Origin: Streptomyces griseoluteus
GTDB taxonomy: Bacteria; Actinomycetota; Actinomycetes; Streptomycetales; Streptomycetaceae
Length of the DNA: 64,000 bases
Assembly: GCF_004784465.1 (NCBI RefSeq)
Contig: NZ_SRRU01000003.1
Coordinates: 496,001-560,000, forward strand
Direction: 5' to 3'
Part shown: piece after piece, positions 56,604 to 64,000 of the stretch
Numbering within the stretch: the stretch's first letter is position 1
Layout of the letters: every line of letters begins with the position of its first letter
Position numbers and translations under genes: made by a program
Notes under the pieces: model-generated
What the model was told of the DNA's origin: nothing
The model's input: the letters and a program-made list of their open reading frames with translations, nothing else
The model's database searches: none

Positions 56604-57154
56604 ACGCCCAGCCCCTCGATCACGACCGCGCCGGGGATCTCGGCGAACGCCTTGCCCGGCACCAGGAGTTTGCCGCGTCGGCGGCCGCTGCCGACCAGGA
56701 CGTAGGGCAGGTCCGGCACGGCTGAGTCGACCAGCACCGGCCAGGCGGCGGGGAGTCCGAGCGGGGTGATGCCGCCGTACTCCATGCCGGTCTCGCCGGT
56801 CGCCAGGTCCATCGGGGCGAACGACGCCTTGCGGGCGCCCAGTTGGCGGCGGACCGTGCCGTTGACGTCGACCTTGGTCCGGGACAGCACCAGGCAGGCG
56901 GCGAGCGTGGTCTCGCCGCCGCGCTTGCCCGCGACCACCACGCAGTTGGCGCTCAGCTCGGGCAGGTCGGCGCCGTAGTGCTGGACGAAGACGGCCGTGT
57001 CCGCGAGGTCCGGGTCGGTGTCGACGTAGAGGATCTGTTCGGCGGGGACGGACCCCCGCCAGTTCCGTACCGCCTCCGCGACCGGTGCGGTCAGTTCGGC
57101 CAGGGCCTCGGGGGCGGGGGTGGCGTTGTCGAAGTCTCCGATGGGCGCGCGCAT
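56600..57154 (-). CDS. YbaK/EbsC-family aminoacyl-tRNA deacylase
   Basis: 184 residues. Conserved elements GKRGGETTLAACLVLS, VDVNGTVRRQLGARKASFAP and GGITPLGLP identify the YbaK/ProX editing domain, which clears mischarged tRNAs such as Cys-tRNA(Pro). ATG start. Confidence 0.92.
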   Translation of the reverse strand: MRAPIGDFDNATPAPEALAELTAPVAEAVRNWRGSVPAEQILYVDTDPDLADTAVFVQHYGADLPELSANCVVVAGKRGGETTLAACLVLSRTKVDVNGTVRRQLGARKASFAPMDLATGETGMEYGGITPLGLPAAWPVLVDSAVPDLPYVLVGSGRRRGKLLVPGKAFAEIPGAVVIEGLGV

Positions 57155-57188
57155 GGCGGCACCGTAACAGCCGTCGCGGGGGCGCCCG

Positions 57189-57761
57189 TCAGCGCACCGG
57201 GGGCACGGAGACCGCCATCACCATCCGCATCGGTACGTCACCCTCGTTGCCGTAGGTGTGCGGGGTGTCGGCCTCGAAGGTGGCGCTCGCCCCGGCCGGG
57301 ACCGCGTGCCGTACCCCGTCGACCTCCAGGGTGAGTTCACCGGAGGTGACGTGGACCAGCTCGACCGTGCCGGAGGGGTGGGGGTCGGCGCTGCTGCGCT
57401 CGCCCGGCATCAGGTTCCAGTCCCACAGCTCCAGCGGGCCGGGCGCCTCGGTGCCGGCCAGCAGCCGGTTGTAGCTGCCGCCCTCGGTGTGCCAGAGCCG
57501 GACCGCCTGGTCGGCGGGGACGACCCGGACGCGTGGCCCCTGTTCGTAGTCGAGCAGCGTGGTGACGCTGATCCCGAGCGCGTCGCCGATCTTGACGACG
57601 GTGCCGATGCTGGGGTTGGTGCGGGCCTGCTCGATCTGGATGAGCATGCCCCGGCTGACACCGGCGCGGGCGGCCAGCGTGTCCAGCGTGAAGCCGCGCT
57701 CGGTGCGCCAGCGGCGGACGTTGCGCGCCAGGGACTGGGTCAGCAGGTCGAGGTCCGCCAC
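57189..57761 (-). CDS. XRE-family regulator with C-terminal cupin
   Basis: 190 residues: HTH (FTLDTLAARAGVSRGMLIQIEQA) then a cupin sensor domain with HPSGTVELVHVTSGEL and DTPHTYGNEG. Typical of actinobacterial catabolic regulators. GTG at 57761 gives the family start MADLDLLTQSL; a longer reading is possible. Confidence 0.9.
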   Translation of the reverse strand: MADLDLLTQSLARNVRRWRTERGFTLDTLAARAGVSRGMLIQIEQARTNPSIGTVVKIGDALGISVTTLLDYEQGPRVRVVPADQAVRLWHTEGGSYNRLLAGTEAPGPLELWDWNLMPGERSSADPHPSGTVELVHVTSGELTLEVDGVRHAVPAGASATFEADTPHTYGNEGDVPMRMVMAVSVPPVR

Positions 57762-57924
57762 ATCACGTCCATTGCAGATCACATCGGAAGTCACCGAGGC
57801 CACGGGGACCTCGTCGGTCACGGGAAGGAATGACCGGATCGGGTGCACGGGACGGCGGCGCGCCGCACCCGGCCGTCCACCGCACTGTACTGCGCGGTCC
57901 GGTACGGAGCACGCGCCCGCCCGC

Positions 57925-58689
57925 TCAGCCCTCCGCGTCCAGCTTGGCGAGCTGTTCCACCTGCTCCTCGTCCAGTGCCGCCAGCGCACCCAGTTGCGCC
58001 CCGGTGACACCGGCCGGGGGCGGCACCGGGGCGGGGGTGCGCAGCGGTGGCTGCCAGCCCTCCTCGGGTGTCCAGCGCCGTACGACCCGGGCGGGCGCCC
58101 CGGCGACCACGGCGTGGTCCGGGACCGTGCCGCGTACCACCGCGCCGGCCGCGACCACCACGTTGCGGCCGATCCGGGCGCCCGGCAGGATCACCGCGCC
58201 GGTGCCGATCCAGCAGCCGGGGCCGATCTCCACGGGCTCCATCCGGGGCCACTGGCGGCCGATGGGCTCGTGCGGGTCGTCGTAGGAGTGGTTGGTGGAG
58301 GTGACGTAGACGTACGGGCCGAAGTAGCAGTCGCGGCCGATGGTGACCGTGGTGTCCGCGATGACGTGGCTGCCCCGGCCGAGGACCACGCCGTCCCCGA
58401 TGCGCAGGATCGGGTCGGGGCCGAGGTCGAGGTCGGGCATGAGACCGGCGGTGAGGGTGACCTGTTCGGCGATGATGCAGTGCGAGCCGAGTGTGATCCA
58501 CCGCTCGCCGAAGACCGTGCCGAGCGGGAAGGCGAGCCGGGTGGCCTCACCGATGGCGCCGAACCGGAAGCGGCCCGGATGCCCGGCGGTGACCGCGCCC
58601 CGGCGCTGCACCCAGCCCCACGCGGCATGGACGGCACGCTGGGCGAGCCCCTGCCGCCAGGAGGTGAACGTGTTCTTGGGCTTCGGCAC
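57925..58689 (-). CDS. Hexapeptide-repeat (LbH) acyltransferase
   Basis: 254 residues. Left-handed beta-helix repeats (IGDGVVLGRGSHVIADTTVTIG, VEIGPGCWIG in part) characteristic of O-acetyltransferases. GTG start. Substrate unknown. Confidence 0.88.
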   Translation of the reverse strand: MPKPKNTFTSWRQGLAQRAVHAAWGWVQRRGAVTAGHPGRFRFGAIGEATRLAFPLGTVFGERWITLGSHCIIAEQVTLTAGLMPDLDLGPDPILRIGDGVVLGRGSHVIADTTVTIGRDCYFGPYVYVTSTNHSYDDPHEPIGRQWPRMEPVEIGPGCWIGTGAVILPGARIGRNVVVAAGAVVRGTVPDHAVVAGAPARVVRRWTPEEGWQPPLRTPAPVPPPAGVTGAQLGALAALDEEQVEQLAKLDAEG

Positions 58690-58843
58690 CCGCCCACGTT
58701 ACTCAGCGGTCACTCACCGCGAGGCGCCGGGCGCCTGTGATCTTCACCCCATCCGGCCGGCCCCGCGATGCCCTACCGTGCGCGGGAGACCGCCCGGCGC
58801 GGTCCGGCCCGATTTTCGCCCGGCAGAGAGACGGTGGACACGG

Positions 58844-59371
58844 ATGACGCACAAGGCCCTGATCGTGGGCATCGGCGGCAGGGAGCCGGCGATCGACCCG
58901 GAGGCGTTCGTCGCCCCCAACGCCACGGTGATCGGCGACGTGACGCTGCGGGCGGGCGCGAGCGTCTGGTACGGGGCCGTGGTGCGCGGTGACGTGGAGC
59001 GGATCACCGTCGGCGCGGACGCCAACATCCAGGACAACGTCACCCTGCACGCCGATCCAGGCTTCCCGCTGACGATCGGTGAGCGCGTCTCCGTCGGCCA
59101 CAACGCCGTGGTGCACGGCGCCACCGTCGAGGACGACTGCCTGATCGGCATGGGGGCGACCGTGCTGAACGGCGCGGTGATCGGCGCCGGTTCCCTGGTC
59201 GCCGCCCAGGCCCTCGTCCCGCAGGGCATGGTCGTGCCGCCCGGTTCGCTGGTGGCGGGCGTCCCGGCGAAGGTCCGCCGGGAACTGTCGGAGGAGGAGC
59301 GGCAGGGCGTCACCCTCAACGGCACGCTGTACGCGGACCTGGCGAAGACGCACCGGGCCGTGCACGAGTAG
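58844..59371 (+). CDS. Gamma-type carbonic anhydrase-like protein
   Basis: 175 residues, left-handed beta-helix. VVRGDVERITVG, NIQDNVTLHAD and SVGHNAVVHG supply the conserved Arg, Gln, Asp and three zinc histidines. GGTGGA upstream of the ATG. Carbonic anhydrase activity is predicted, not certain. Confidence 0.92.
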   Translation: MTHKALIVGIGGREPAIDPEAFVAPNATVIGDVTLRAGASVWYGAVVRGDVERITVGADANIQDNVTLHADPGFPLTIGERVSVGHNAVVHGATVEDDCLIGMGATVLNGAVIGAGSLVAAQALVPQGMVVPPGSLVAGVPAKVRRELSEEERQGVTLNGTLYADLAKTHRAVHE

Positions 59372-59396
59372 GAGGGGCGGAGCGCGGGCGGGGCCC

Positions 59397-60050
59397 CTAC
59401 GCCTGGTCGGCGCCGACCGGCTCGGCCTCGGGGGCCTGGTCCGTGGACTCCTTGCGCTGCGAGCGGCGCTTCATGACCACGAAGGAGCCGAGGCCGACGA
59501 CGATCGCGGCGGCCAGCGCCACCCAGGAGAACCGCTTGAGCCAGTCCTCCGCGACCATGCCGACGTAGTAGACGACGGCCGTTGTGCCGCCCGCCCAGAG
59601 GACACCGCCGAGCACGTTGGCGATCAGGAACTTCCAGTACGGCATGCGCAGGACGCCCGCGAGGGGGCCGGCGAAGATGCGGAGCAGGGCGATGAAGCGG
59701 CCGAAGAAGACCGCCCACATGCCCCACTTCTCGAACGACCGCTCGGCGGTGGCGACATGCGCCTCGCCGAAGTGGCGCGGGAACTTCCGCCCCAGCCAGG
59801 CCAGCAGCGGGCGCCCGCCCTTGCGGCCGATCGCGTAGCCGATGGAGTCGCCGATCACCGCGCCGGCCGTGGCGCAGGCGCCGAGCACGAACGGGTCGAT
59901 CCCGGTGTGCTGGGAGGACATCAGCGCGGCCGAGACGAGGACGATCTCGCCGGGCAGCGGGATGCCGAGGCTCTCCAGCCCGATCACCAGGCCCACCAGG
60001 GCGTAGACGGCGACGGCGGGCACCGAGTCGAGCCATTCCTGCACGTGCAC
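59397..60050 (-). CDS. DedA-family membrane protein
   Basis: 217 residues, four to six TM helices. ESLGIPLPGEIVLV and GDSIGYAIGRKGG plus FGRFIALLRIFAGPLAG are DedA signatures. GTG at 60050 with GGGAGGAACC upstream. Possibly lipid flippase related. Confidence 0.92.
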   Translation of the reverse strand: MHVQEWLDSVPAVAVYALVGLVIGLESLGIPLPGEIVLVSAALMSSQHTGIDPFVLGACATAGAVIGDSIGYAIGRKGGRPLLAWLGRKFPRHFGEAHVATAERSFEKWGMWAVFFGRFIALLRIFAGPLAGVLRMPYWKFLIANVLGGVLWAGGTTAVVYYVGMVAEDWLKRFSWVALAAAIVVGLGSFVVMKRRSQRKESTDQAPEAEPVGADQA

Positions 60051-60210
60051 CGCGGTTCCTCCCAGTCGCTGTCGCACCCTGCCGGGCGCGCCGTACACGC
60101 GCACCCCCCAGGAAGGCTACCCGGTCGCCGCGCACCGCCGGCGGGCACGGCCGTCTGAGCCCATGGCGAACGGGCGCATGGCCGCGCGGCCGGGCGCGCA
60201 GGCTGGAGGC

Positions 60211-60882
60211 ATGGACCTGATCGAGGTACTGCCCCGGCTGCGCATGCTCCGCTTCCCGGTGGGGGCGGCCTATCTGTGGCGGGACGGTGACGAGCTGACG
60301 CTGATCGACTCCGGGACGGCGGGGGCCGCGGCGGAGATCGAGGAGGTGCTCGACGGCGCGCTGCGGCGGATCGTGCTCACGCACTGGCACGAGGACCACA
60401 CCGGCTCGGCGGCCGGTCTCGCCGCCCGGCACGGGGCCGAGGTGGTGGCGCACCGGCTGGAGGCGCCGGTGATCCGGGGCGAGGCGGCCGGGGCGCCGCC
60501 GGTGCTGGAGGAGTTCGAGATCCCGATCCGGGCGGGGGTTCCCGCCCTGCCCCCGGCTCCGCCGTGCCGGGTGGACCGGGAGGTGGAGGACGGCGATGTG
60601 CTGGAGTTCGGCGGCGGGGCGGTGGTGGTCGCGGTGCCCGGCCACACGAACGGGTCGATAGCCGTCCACCTGCCGGGGCCGGGGGTGCTGTTCACCGGGG
60701 ACGCGGTCGCGGGCGTCGGGCGGACGACCCTGGGCGTCTTCAACACCGACCGCGCGCGGGCCGTCGAGTCGCTGCACCGGCTCGCCGCGCTGGACGCCGA
60801 GACGGCGGTCTTCGGGCACGGCGACCCGGTCGTCCACGGCGCGGCGGCGGCGCTGCGGGCAGCGGCCGCCGCGACACGGTGA
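60211..60882 (+). CDS. Metallo-beta-lactamase-fold hydrolase
   Basis: 223 residues. Metal motif LTHWHEDHTG, then PGHTNGS, GDAV and FGHGDPV. ATG at 60211 gives the usual start MDLIEVLPRLRML but sits very close to GGAGG; ATGs at 60163 and 60178 are alternatives. Substrate unknown. Confidence 0.9.
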   Translation: MDLIEVLPRLRMLRFPVGAAYLWRDGDELTLIDSGTAGAAAEIEEVLDGALRRIVLTHWHEDHTGSAAGLAARHGAEVVAHRLEAPVIRGEAAGAPPVLEEFEIPIRAGVPALPPAPPCRVDREVEDGDVLEFGGGAVVVAVPGHTNGSIAVHLPGPGVLFTGDAVAGVGRTTLGVFNTDRARAVESLHRLAALDAETAVFGHGDPVVHGAAAALRAAAAATR

Positions 60883-60888
60883 GGGAGG

Positions 60889-61341
60889 TCAGCCGTTCGG
60901 ACGCAGGGTCCAGACCACCGTCATCTCGCCGGAGACGGCGCCGTCCTCGCGCTGGATGGTGATGGCGACCGGGAACTCCGGGCGGCTGCCCGCGTCCAGT
61001 TCCGCGACGACCTCGGCGGCCGGCCGGCCCAGAGTGGCGGTGGCGGTCACCGGGCCGAGGGCGAGCTTCTTGTAGTCGATCTCGGCGCGCACCGCGAGCG
61101 GCACGGCACGGGAGAGCTGTTCCCCGAAGGCGGTCAGCACGATGGCCCCGCTCGCGGACTCGGCCAGCGTGAACATCGCGCCGGCGTGCGGGCCGCCCAG
61201 GTGATTGTGGTACTCGGACTGGTCCGGCAGCCGGAGCACCGCGCGCTCGGGGGTGACCTCGATGAACTCCAGGTTCAGGGTCCGCACCATCGGCACCGCG
61301 GCGGCCAGCATGTCGCCCATGGAGGCGCTCTCAACTGTCAT
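60889..61341 (-). CDS. Hotdog-fold thioesterase-like protein (DUF4442/PaaI)
   Basis: 150 residues. EYHNHLGGPHAGAMFTLAESASG is the hotdog active-site helix region. ATG at 61341 lies 7 nt after TAACAT on the coding strand, consistent with leaderless expression. Confidence 0.85.
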   Translation of the reverse strand: MTVESASMGDMLAAAVPMVRTLNLEFIEVTPERAVLRLPDQSEYHNHLGGPHAGAMFTLAESASGAIVLTAFGEQLSRAVPLAVRAEIDYKKLALGPVTATATLGRPAAEVVAELDAGSRPEFPVAITIQREDGAVSGEMTVVWTLRPNG

Positions 61342-61459
61342 GACCGCGATGTTACCGACGGGTAGCGGACCTGGCCAGCCCCGGTCCCGACCGTTTCGGT
61401 ACGCCCCTGACGAGCGACGGTGACCGAAACGTGTCCCGTGGCGCATTAGGGTTCTGGCC

Positions 61460-62452
61460 ATGTGGCCAGGAGAGCAGCCGCCAGGGGGCGCGCAGAACCC
61501 GCAGGAGAACCCGTACCAGCAGCCGGGTTACCAGCAGCCGAATCCGTATCAGCAGCCCGGCTACCAGCAGTACCCGCAGCCGAACCCGTACGGGCAGCAG
61601 CCTCAGTGGGGGCCGCCGACGCAGCCGCCGCACAAGCCGGGCGGGAGCAACCGGGTCAAGGTCGTCGCCATCGTGTCGGCCCTCGCGGTCGTCGTCACCG
61701 CCGGGGTGACGGGGTATCTGGTCCTCGGCTCCAAGGACGACGGCCGCGACGAGGCCAAGGGCGGGAAGAGGACCAGCCAGTCGCCCACGCCCGAGCCGAC
61801 GGTGAGTTCGTCGACGCCGGACGACAACCCGCGTGGCGGGGAGGGGGAGAAGCCGGTCGTCGCCGGCTGGAAGGTCGTCGTCAACCCGAAGTTCGGCACC
61901 GCGTTCGACGTGCCGCCGGAGTGGCAGCTCGAGTCCACGGACACCTCCTACTTCATGGAGGACCACGCGGACGACGACAAGCTGATCACCTCGGTGTCCG
62001 CGCCCGCCGTCTACAAGTCCAAGTGGTGCACGGACGACAGCGACAAGGACGGCCGTACGGAAGACACCTCGCTGGCGGTGGCCGGTACGCGCGGTGAGAG
62101 CGGCGCGAAGAGCCCGGAGCAGGCCGCGGTGACGCGGGTGCCGTGGTACGTGTACGGCGGTTACACCCAGCCGGACAAGAAGAGCCTCACGTACGACAAG
62201 AAGACCAAGCCCTTCACCACGTCCTCCGGCGTCAAGGGCGCCTACGCCTGGGCGCGTTCGTCCGGCAGCCCCCAGAAGGGCAAGTGCGCGAGCGACGGCA
62301 AGGCGATCTCCTTCGCCTTCCGCAACTCCGCGCAGGACATCGTGTCGTTCGACCTCTACGGCGCCAAGGGCGTGAAGGAGGAGGTCGACACGGCGACCAT
62401 CATGAAGATCCTGTCCTCGGTGCGGCTGCACGGGGACCCCACGGAGAGCTGA
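61460..62452 (+). CDS. Membrane-anchored protein with Pro/Gln-rich cytoplasmic repeats
   Basis: 330 residues. N-terminal repeats (NPYQQPGYQQ and variants, residues 17-48), a single TM helix (VVAIVSALAVVVTAGVTGYL, residues 68-88) and an extracytoplasmic domain of about 210 residues with two cysteines. A Streptomyces family of unknown function. TAGGGT lies 7 nt before the ATG, suggesting leaderless expression. Confidence 0.85.
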   Translation: MWPGEQPPGGAQNPQENPYQQPGYQQPNPYQQPGYQQYPQPNPYGQQPQWGPPTQPPHKPGGSNRVKVVAIVSALAVVVTAGVTGYLVLGSKDDGRDEAKGGKRTSQSPTPEPTVSSSTPDDNPRGGEGEKPVVAGWKVVVNPKFGTAFDVPPEWQLESTDTSYFMEDHADDDKLITSVSAPAVYKSKWCTDDSDKDGRTEDTSLAVAGTRGESGAKSPEQAAVTRVPWYVYGGYTQPDKKSLTYDKKTKPFTTSSGVKGAYAWARSSGSPQKGKCASDGKAISFAFRNSAQDIVSFDLYGAKGVKEEVDTATIMKILSSVRLHGDPTES

Positions 62453-62507
62453 CGGACGGCGCGTAATCGGGTTGGCAGCCGCGGGGTCGTCCGGCCATAG
62501 TCGGCCG

Positions 62508-62725
62508 GTGACCCCGGACTCCTCCTCGCGCCCCTCGTGGGCGAGCCGCAACTACTCACTGCTGACCGGCGCGGCCGTCGTCACCAGCCTCGGCGCCAAC
62601 GGGTCGCTCATCGCGGCCGCGTTCGCCGTGCTGGACGCGGGCGGGGACGCCGGTGTCGGTCGCGGCAGGGTCCTTGGCGGTGTTCGGGCTGTGCGTGATG
62701 CTGGGTGATCTGCTGTTGCTGGGGG
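62508..62725 (+). pseudogene. Truncated MFS transporter remnant
   Basis: GTG at 62508 encodes SRNYSLLTGAAVVTSLGANG and IAAAFAVLDAGGDAG, the start and first TM helix of an MFS transporter. The frame is then lost near 62646; a hydrophobic stretch follows in another frame (VSVAAGSLAVFGLCVMLGD) before the snapalysin gene begins. The remaining ten or so TM helices are absent. Confidence 0.7.
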
Positions 62726-62726
62726 A

Positions 62727-63542
62727 TCAGCCAATATGGATCAGGACGGGTGCGGGTGCCGGCACGGTGGTCGCGGGCGTGCTGGGGGCCTGGGCATCGC
62801 CTCCGATCGGTGCCTCGCCGCCACCGGCGACACCGCCTGCGAGCGGGCCGGCGGTTTCGGGTGATCGTGCCGTGCCCGGGGCCTGTGCCAGTCCGTTGGC
62901 CCACAGTTGGTCGACACGCGAGCGCTCGGTGACGTTCGGGTAGCGGTTGGTGCAGGACGGGCCGGCGGTGCCGCCCGACATCAGCTCACTGCACGGCCCG
63001 CCGTAGTTGTCCGGCAGGCCCAGCACGTGCCCGGTCTCGTGGGTGACGACGCGGACCGAGTCGTACTGCTGGTTCTGGGTGTAGTCGAGGAAGACGAAGC
63101 CACTTCCCTGGCCGTTGGTGGAGGCGTAGGACCCGCGCGGGTCATTGCCCTCGCGGTAGGAGAAGTCGGCACCGGCACCACCGCTCGACGCCTCCTGGAG
63201 CTTGACGTTGGACTCGGAGCTGTTCCAGATCGAGGCCGCGCTCGCTATCTGCGAACGGAAGCCCGGTGCCTGGGAGGCGTCGTAGTGGACAGTCACCGCC
63301 TGCGCGTTCGGCTGGACGGCACGCTTCTCGGCGACGGACTTGAGCACGGCCTCGAAGAACGCCTTGTTGTTCGCGGCCTCCTCAACCGACCCGGTGTACC
63401 GCGCCACGGAGGTACCGGTGGCACCGGACGGGGTGTCGGCGGTCTGGGCGCCGGCCGGCGCCGCCGCGCCCAGCGCGCTGGAGGCCAGCCCCAGGCCGAG
63501 AGCGAGGGTGAGGAGTCTCGCGGACGTTCGGGACGACTTCAT
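62727..63542 (-). CDS. snpA: Snapalysin-type secreted zinc protease (M7)
   Basis: 271 residues. Signal peptide ([20 protein letters not shown]), pro-region, and the M7 zinc site [15 protein letters not shown] with ELMSGG and CTNRYPN. Canonical snapalysins of about 227 residues end near RSRV.QLWANG; this one continues for some 50 Ala/Pro/Gly-rich residues to 62727. ATG with GGAG upstream. No divergent LysR regulator is visible. Confidence 0.9.
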   Translation of the reverse strand: MKSSRTSARLLTLALGLGLASSALGAAAPAGAQTADTPSGATGTSVARYTGSVEEAANNKAFFEAVLKSVAEKRAVQPNAQAVTVHYDASQAPGFRSQIASAASIWNSSESNVKLQEASSGGAGADFSYREGNDPRGSYASTNGQGSGFVFLDYTQNQQYDSVRVVTHETGHVLGLPDNYGGPCSELMSGGTAGPSCTNRYPNVTERSRVDQLWANGLAQAPGTARSPETAGPLAGGVAGGGEAPIGGDAQAPSTPATTVPAPAPVLIHIG

Positions 63543-64000
63543 GTGGGGGGCTCCTACTCACTCGGTGACGCCGAGCGCCCGGTGCGCGGTCGAATCTGCC
63601 TGAACACCCGAACTGCGGCGACGTCCTGTGGGTCGTCATTCTTAGGACGGCGCGACAGGGAGCGCAAAGGGTCCCCGCCACTACGTCGCTTCGTAGGTCC
63701 GGGGACCTCGCCAGGGCAGGGCACAGGCTCTCCGGTCCGCACTTGGCAGGCAGGAGAGGAACTGGCGCGGCGTCAGAAGCCTTTAACTCACCGGGCAACG
63801 GGCGTGCGGGGCCGATCGTAGGGTTCGCCGGAGGCACAGCGGGATCCACATCCGGACCAAGACGGACAAATTTCCAGATGTCTGCCATATCCCGTCTACT
63901 AAGTGTGCCGGTTTGTTGGCGGGGCGCTGTGACCGACGTCATAGAACGACACCTTCCGCTTCTTTCGCCCCCATCGGTCCCGTGGCACACCAGGGAGTCA
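63543..64000. other. Upstream region of snpA, no gene seen
   Basis: 458 bp with no convincing coding frame (frames present have non-Streptomyces codon use). Holds the presumed snpA promoter and a nested inverted repeat at 63670-63707. An AT-richer patch lies near 63865-63905. Confidence 0.55.
63670..63707. repeat. Nested inverted repeat upstream of snpA
   Basis: GGTCCCC ... GGGGACC outer arms (7 bp) enclose CTACG ... CGTAG inner arms (5 bp) with symmetric 4-nt internal loops. Operator or hairpin. Confidence 0.6.

Noticed and set aside
63382..63990. Gene upstream of snpA on the minus strand
   Set aside because: Codon use is atypical (TTA, CTT, CCT), no domain, and it runs into snpA out of frame.

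Overview
The window is high-GC chromosomal DNA with strong third-position G/C preference, GTG/TTG starts, a c-di-AMP (ydaO-type) leader, leaderless promoters and Streptomyces-type genes (Tap peptidase, ureABCFGD, NlpC/P60 hydrolase, RsbW-like kinase, P450/ferredoxin set, snapalysin). It is almost certainly a Streptomyces core-chromosome segment. The order tap-urease-bio-purB resembles, from memory, the SCO12xx region of S. coelicolor.

Layout. 1-2785: cydA and cydB on the minus strand, with CydB running in frame into a TspO-like domain at the window edge. 2997-5369: a PlsC-type acyltransferase convergent with a secreted tripeptidyl aminopeptidase. 5484-9993: minus-strand urease operon ureABCFGD with overlapping genes and no ureE. 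10145-11464: orphan Phd/YefM antitoxin divergent from a ClpP-like protein with a degenerate triad. 11880-13027: ydaO riboswitch plus NlpC/P60 hydrolase, then an anti-sigma-type ATPase. 13250-17723: biotin genes bioF divergent from bioB-bioA-bioD. 17858-23605: MacB-like ABC exporter, DEAD-box helicase, GNAT. 23775-27918: two CorC/HlyC membrane proteins, SGNH hydrolase, sirtuin. 28029-30399: purB, mug, a small unknown.

30441-33986 holds an ABC exporter and a two-component system. Their divergent 5' ends appear to have been inverted as one segment of about 420 bp: the sensor-kinase N-terminus sits in front of the ABC ATPase body and the ATPase N-terminus in front of the kinase body. Both genes are broken as sequenced, and re-inverting the segment would rejoin both apart from about 2 nt in the kinase. 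This is the most striking finding.

34064-45316: ROK protein, a 106-bp-period degenerate tandem repeat, a GntR regulator whose candidate operator overlaps its own -35, an ECF41 sigma factor, two alpha/beta hydrolases, a TM-ACT-GNAT protein, a PLP Cys/Met enzyme divergent from an Lrp regulator, a DUF885 protein and a membrane-protein pseudogene. 45424-48346: ferredoxin, ferredoxin reductase and P450, a self-contained electron-transfer operon. 48351-52501: sbcD-sbcC. 52581-62452: mostly housekeeping or small enzyme genes, including a CysRS-like paralogue without HIGH, YbaK deacylase, XRE-cupin regulator, gamma carbonic anhydrase, DedA and a thioesterase. 62508-64000: an MFS remnant abutting a snapalysin gene with an unusual C-terminal extension. 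No tRNA, rRNA, insertion sequence or CRISPR array was seen.
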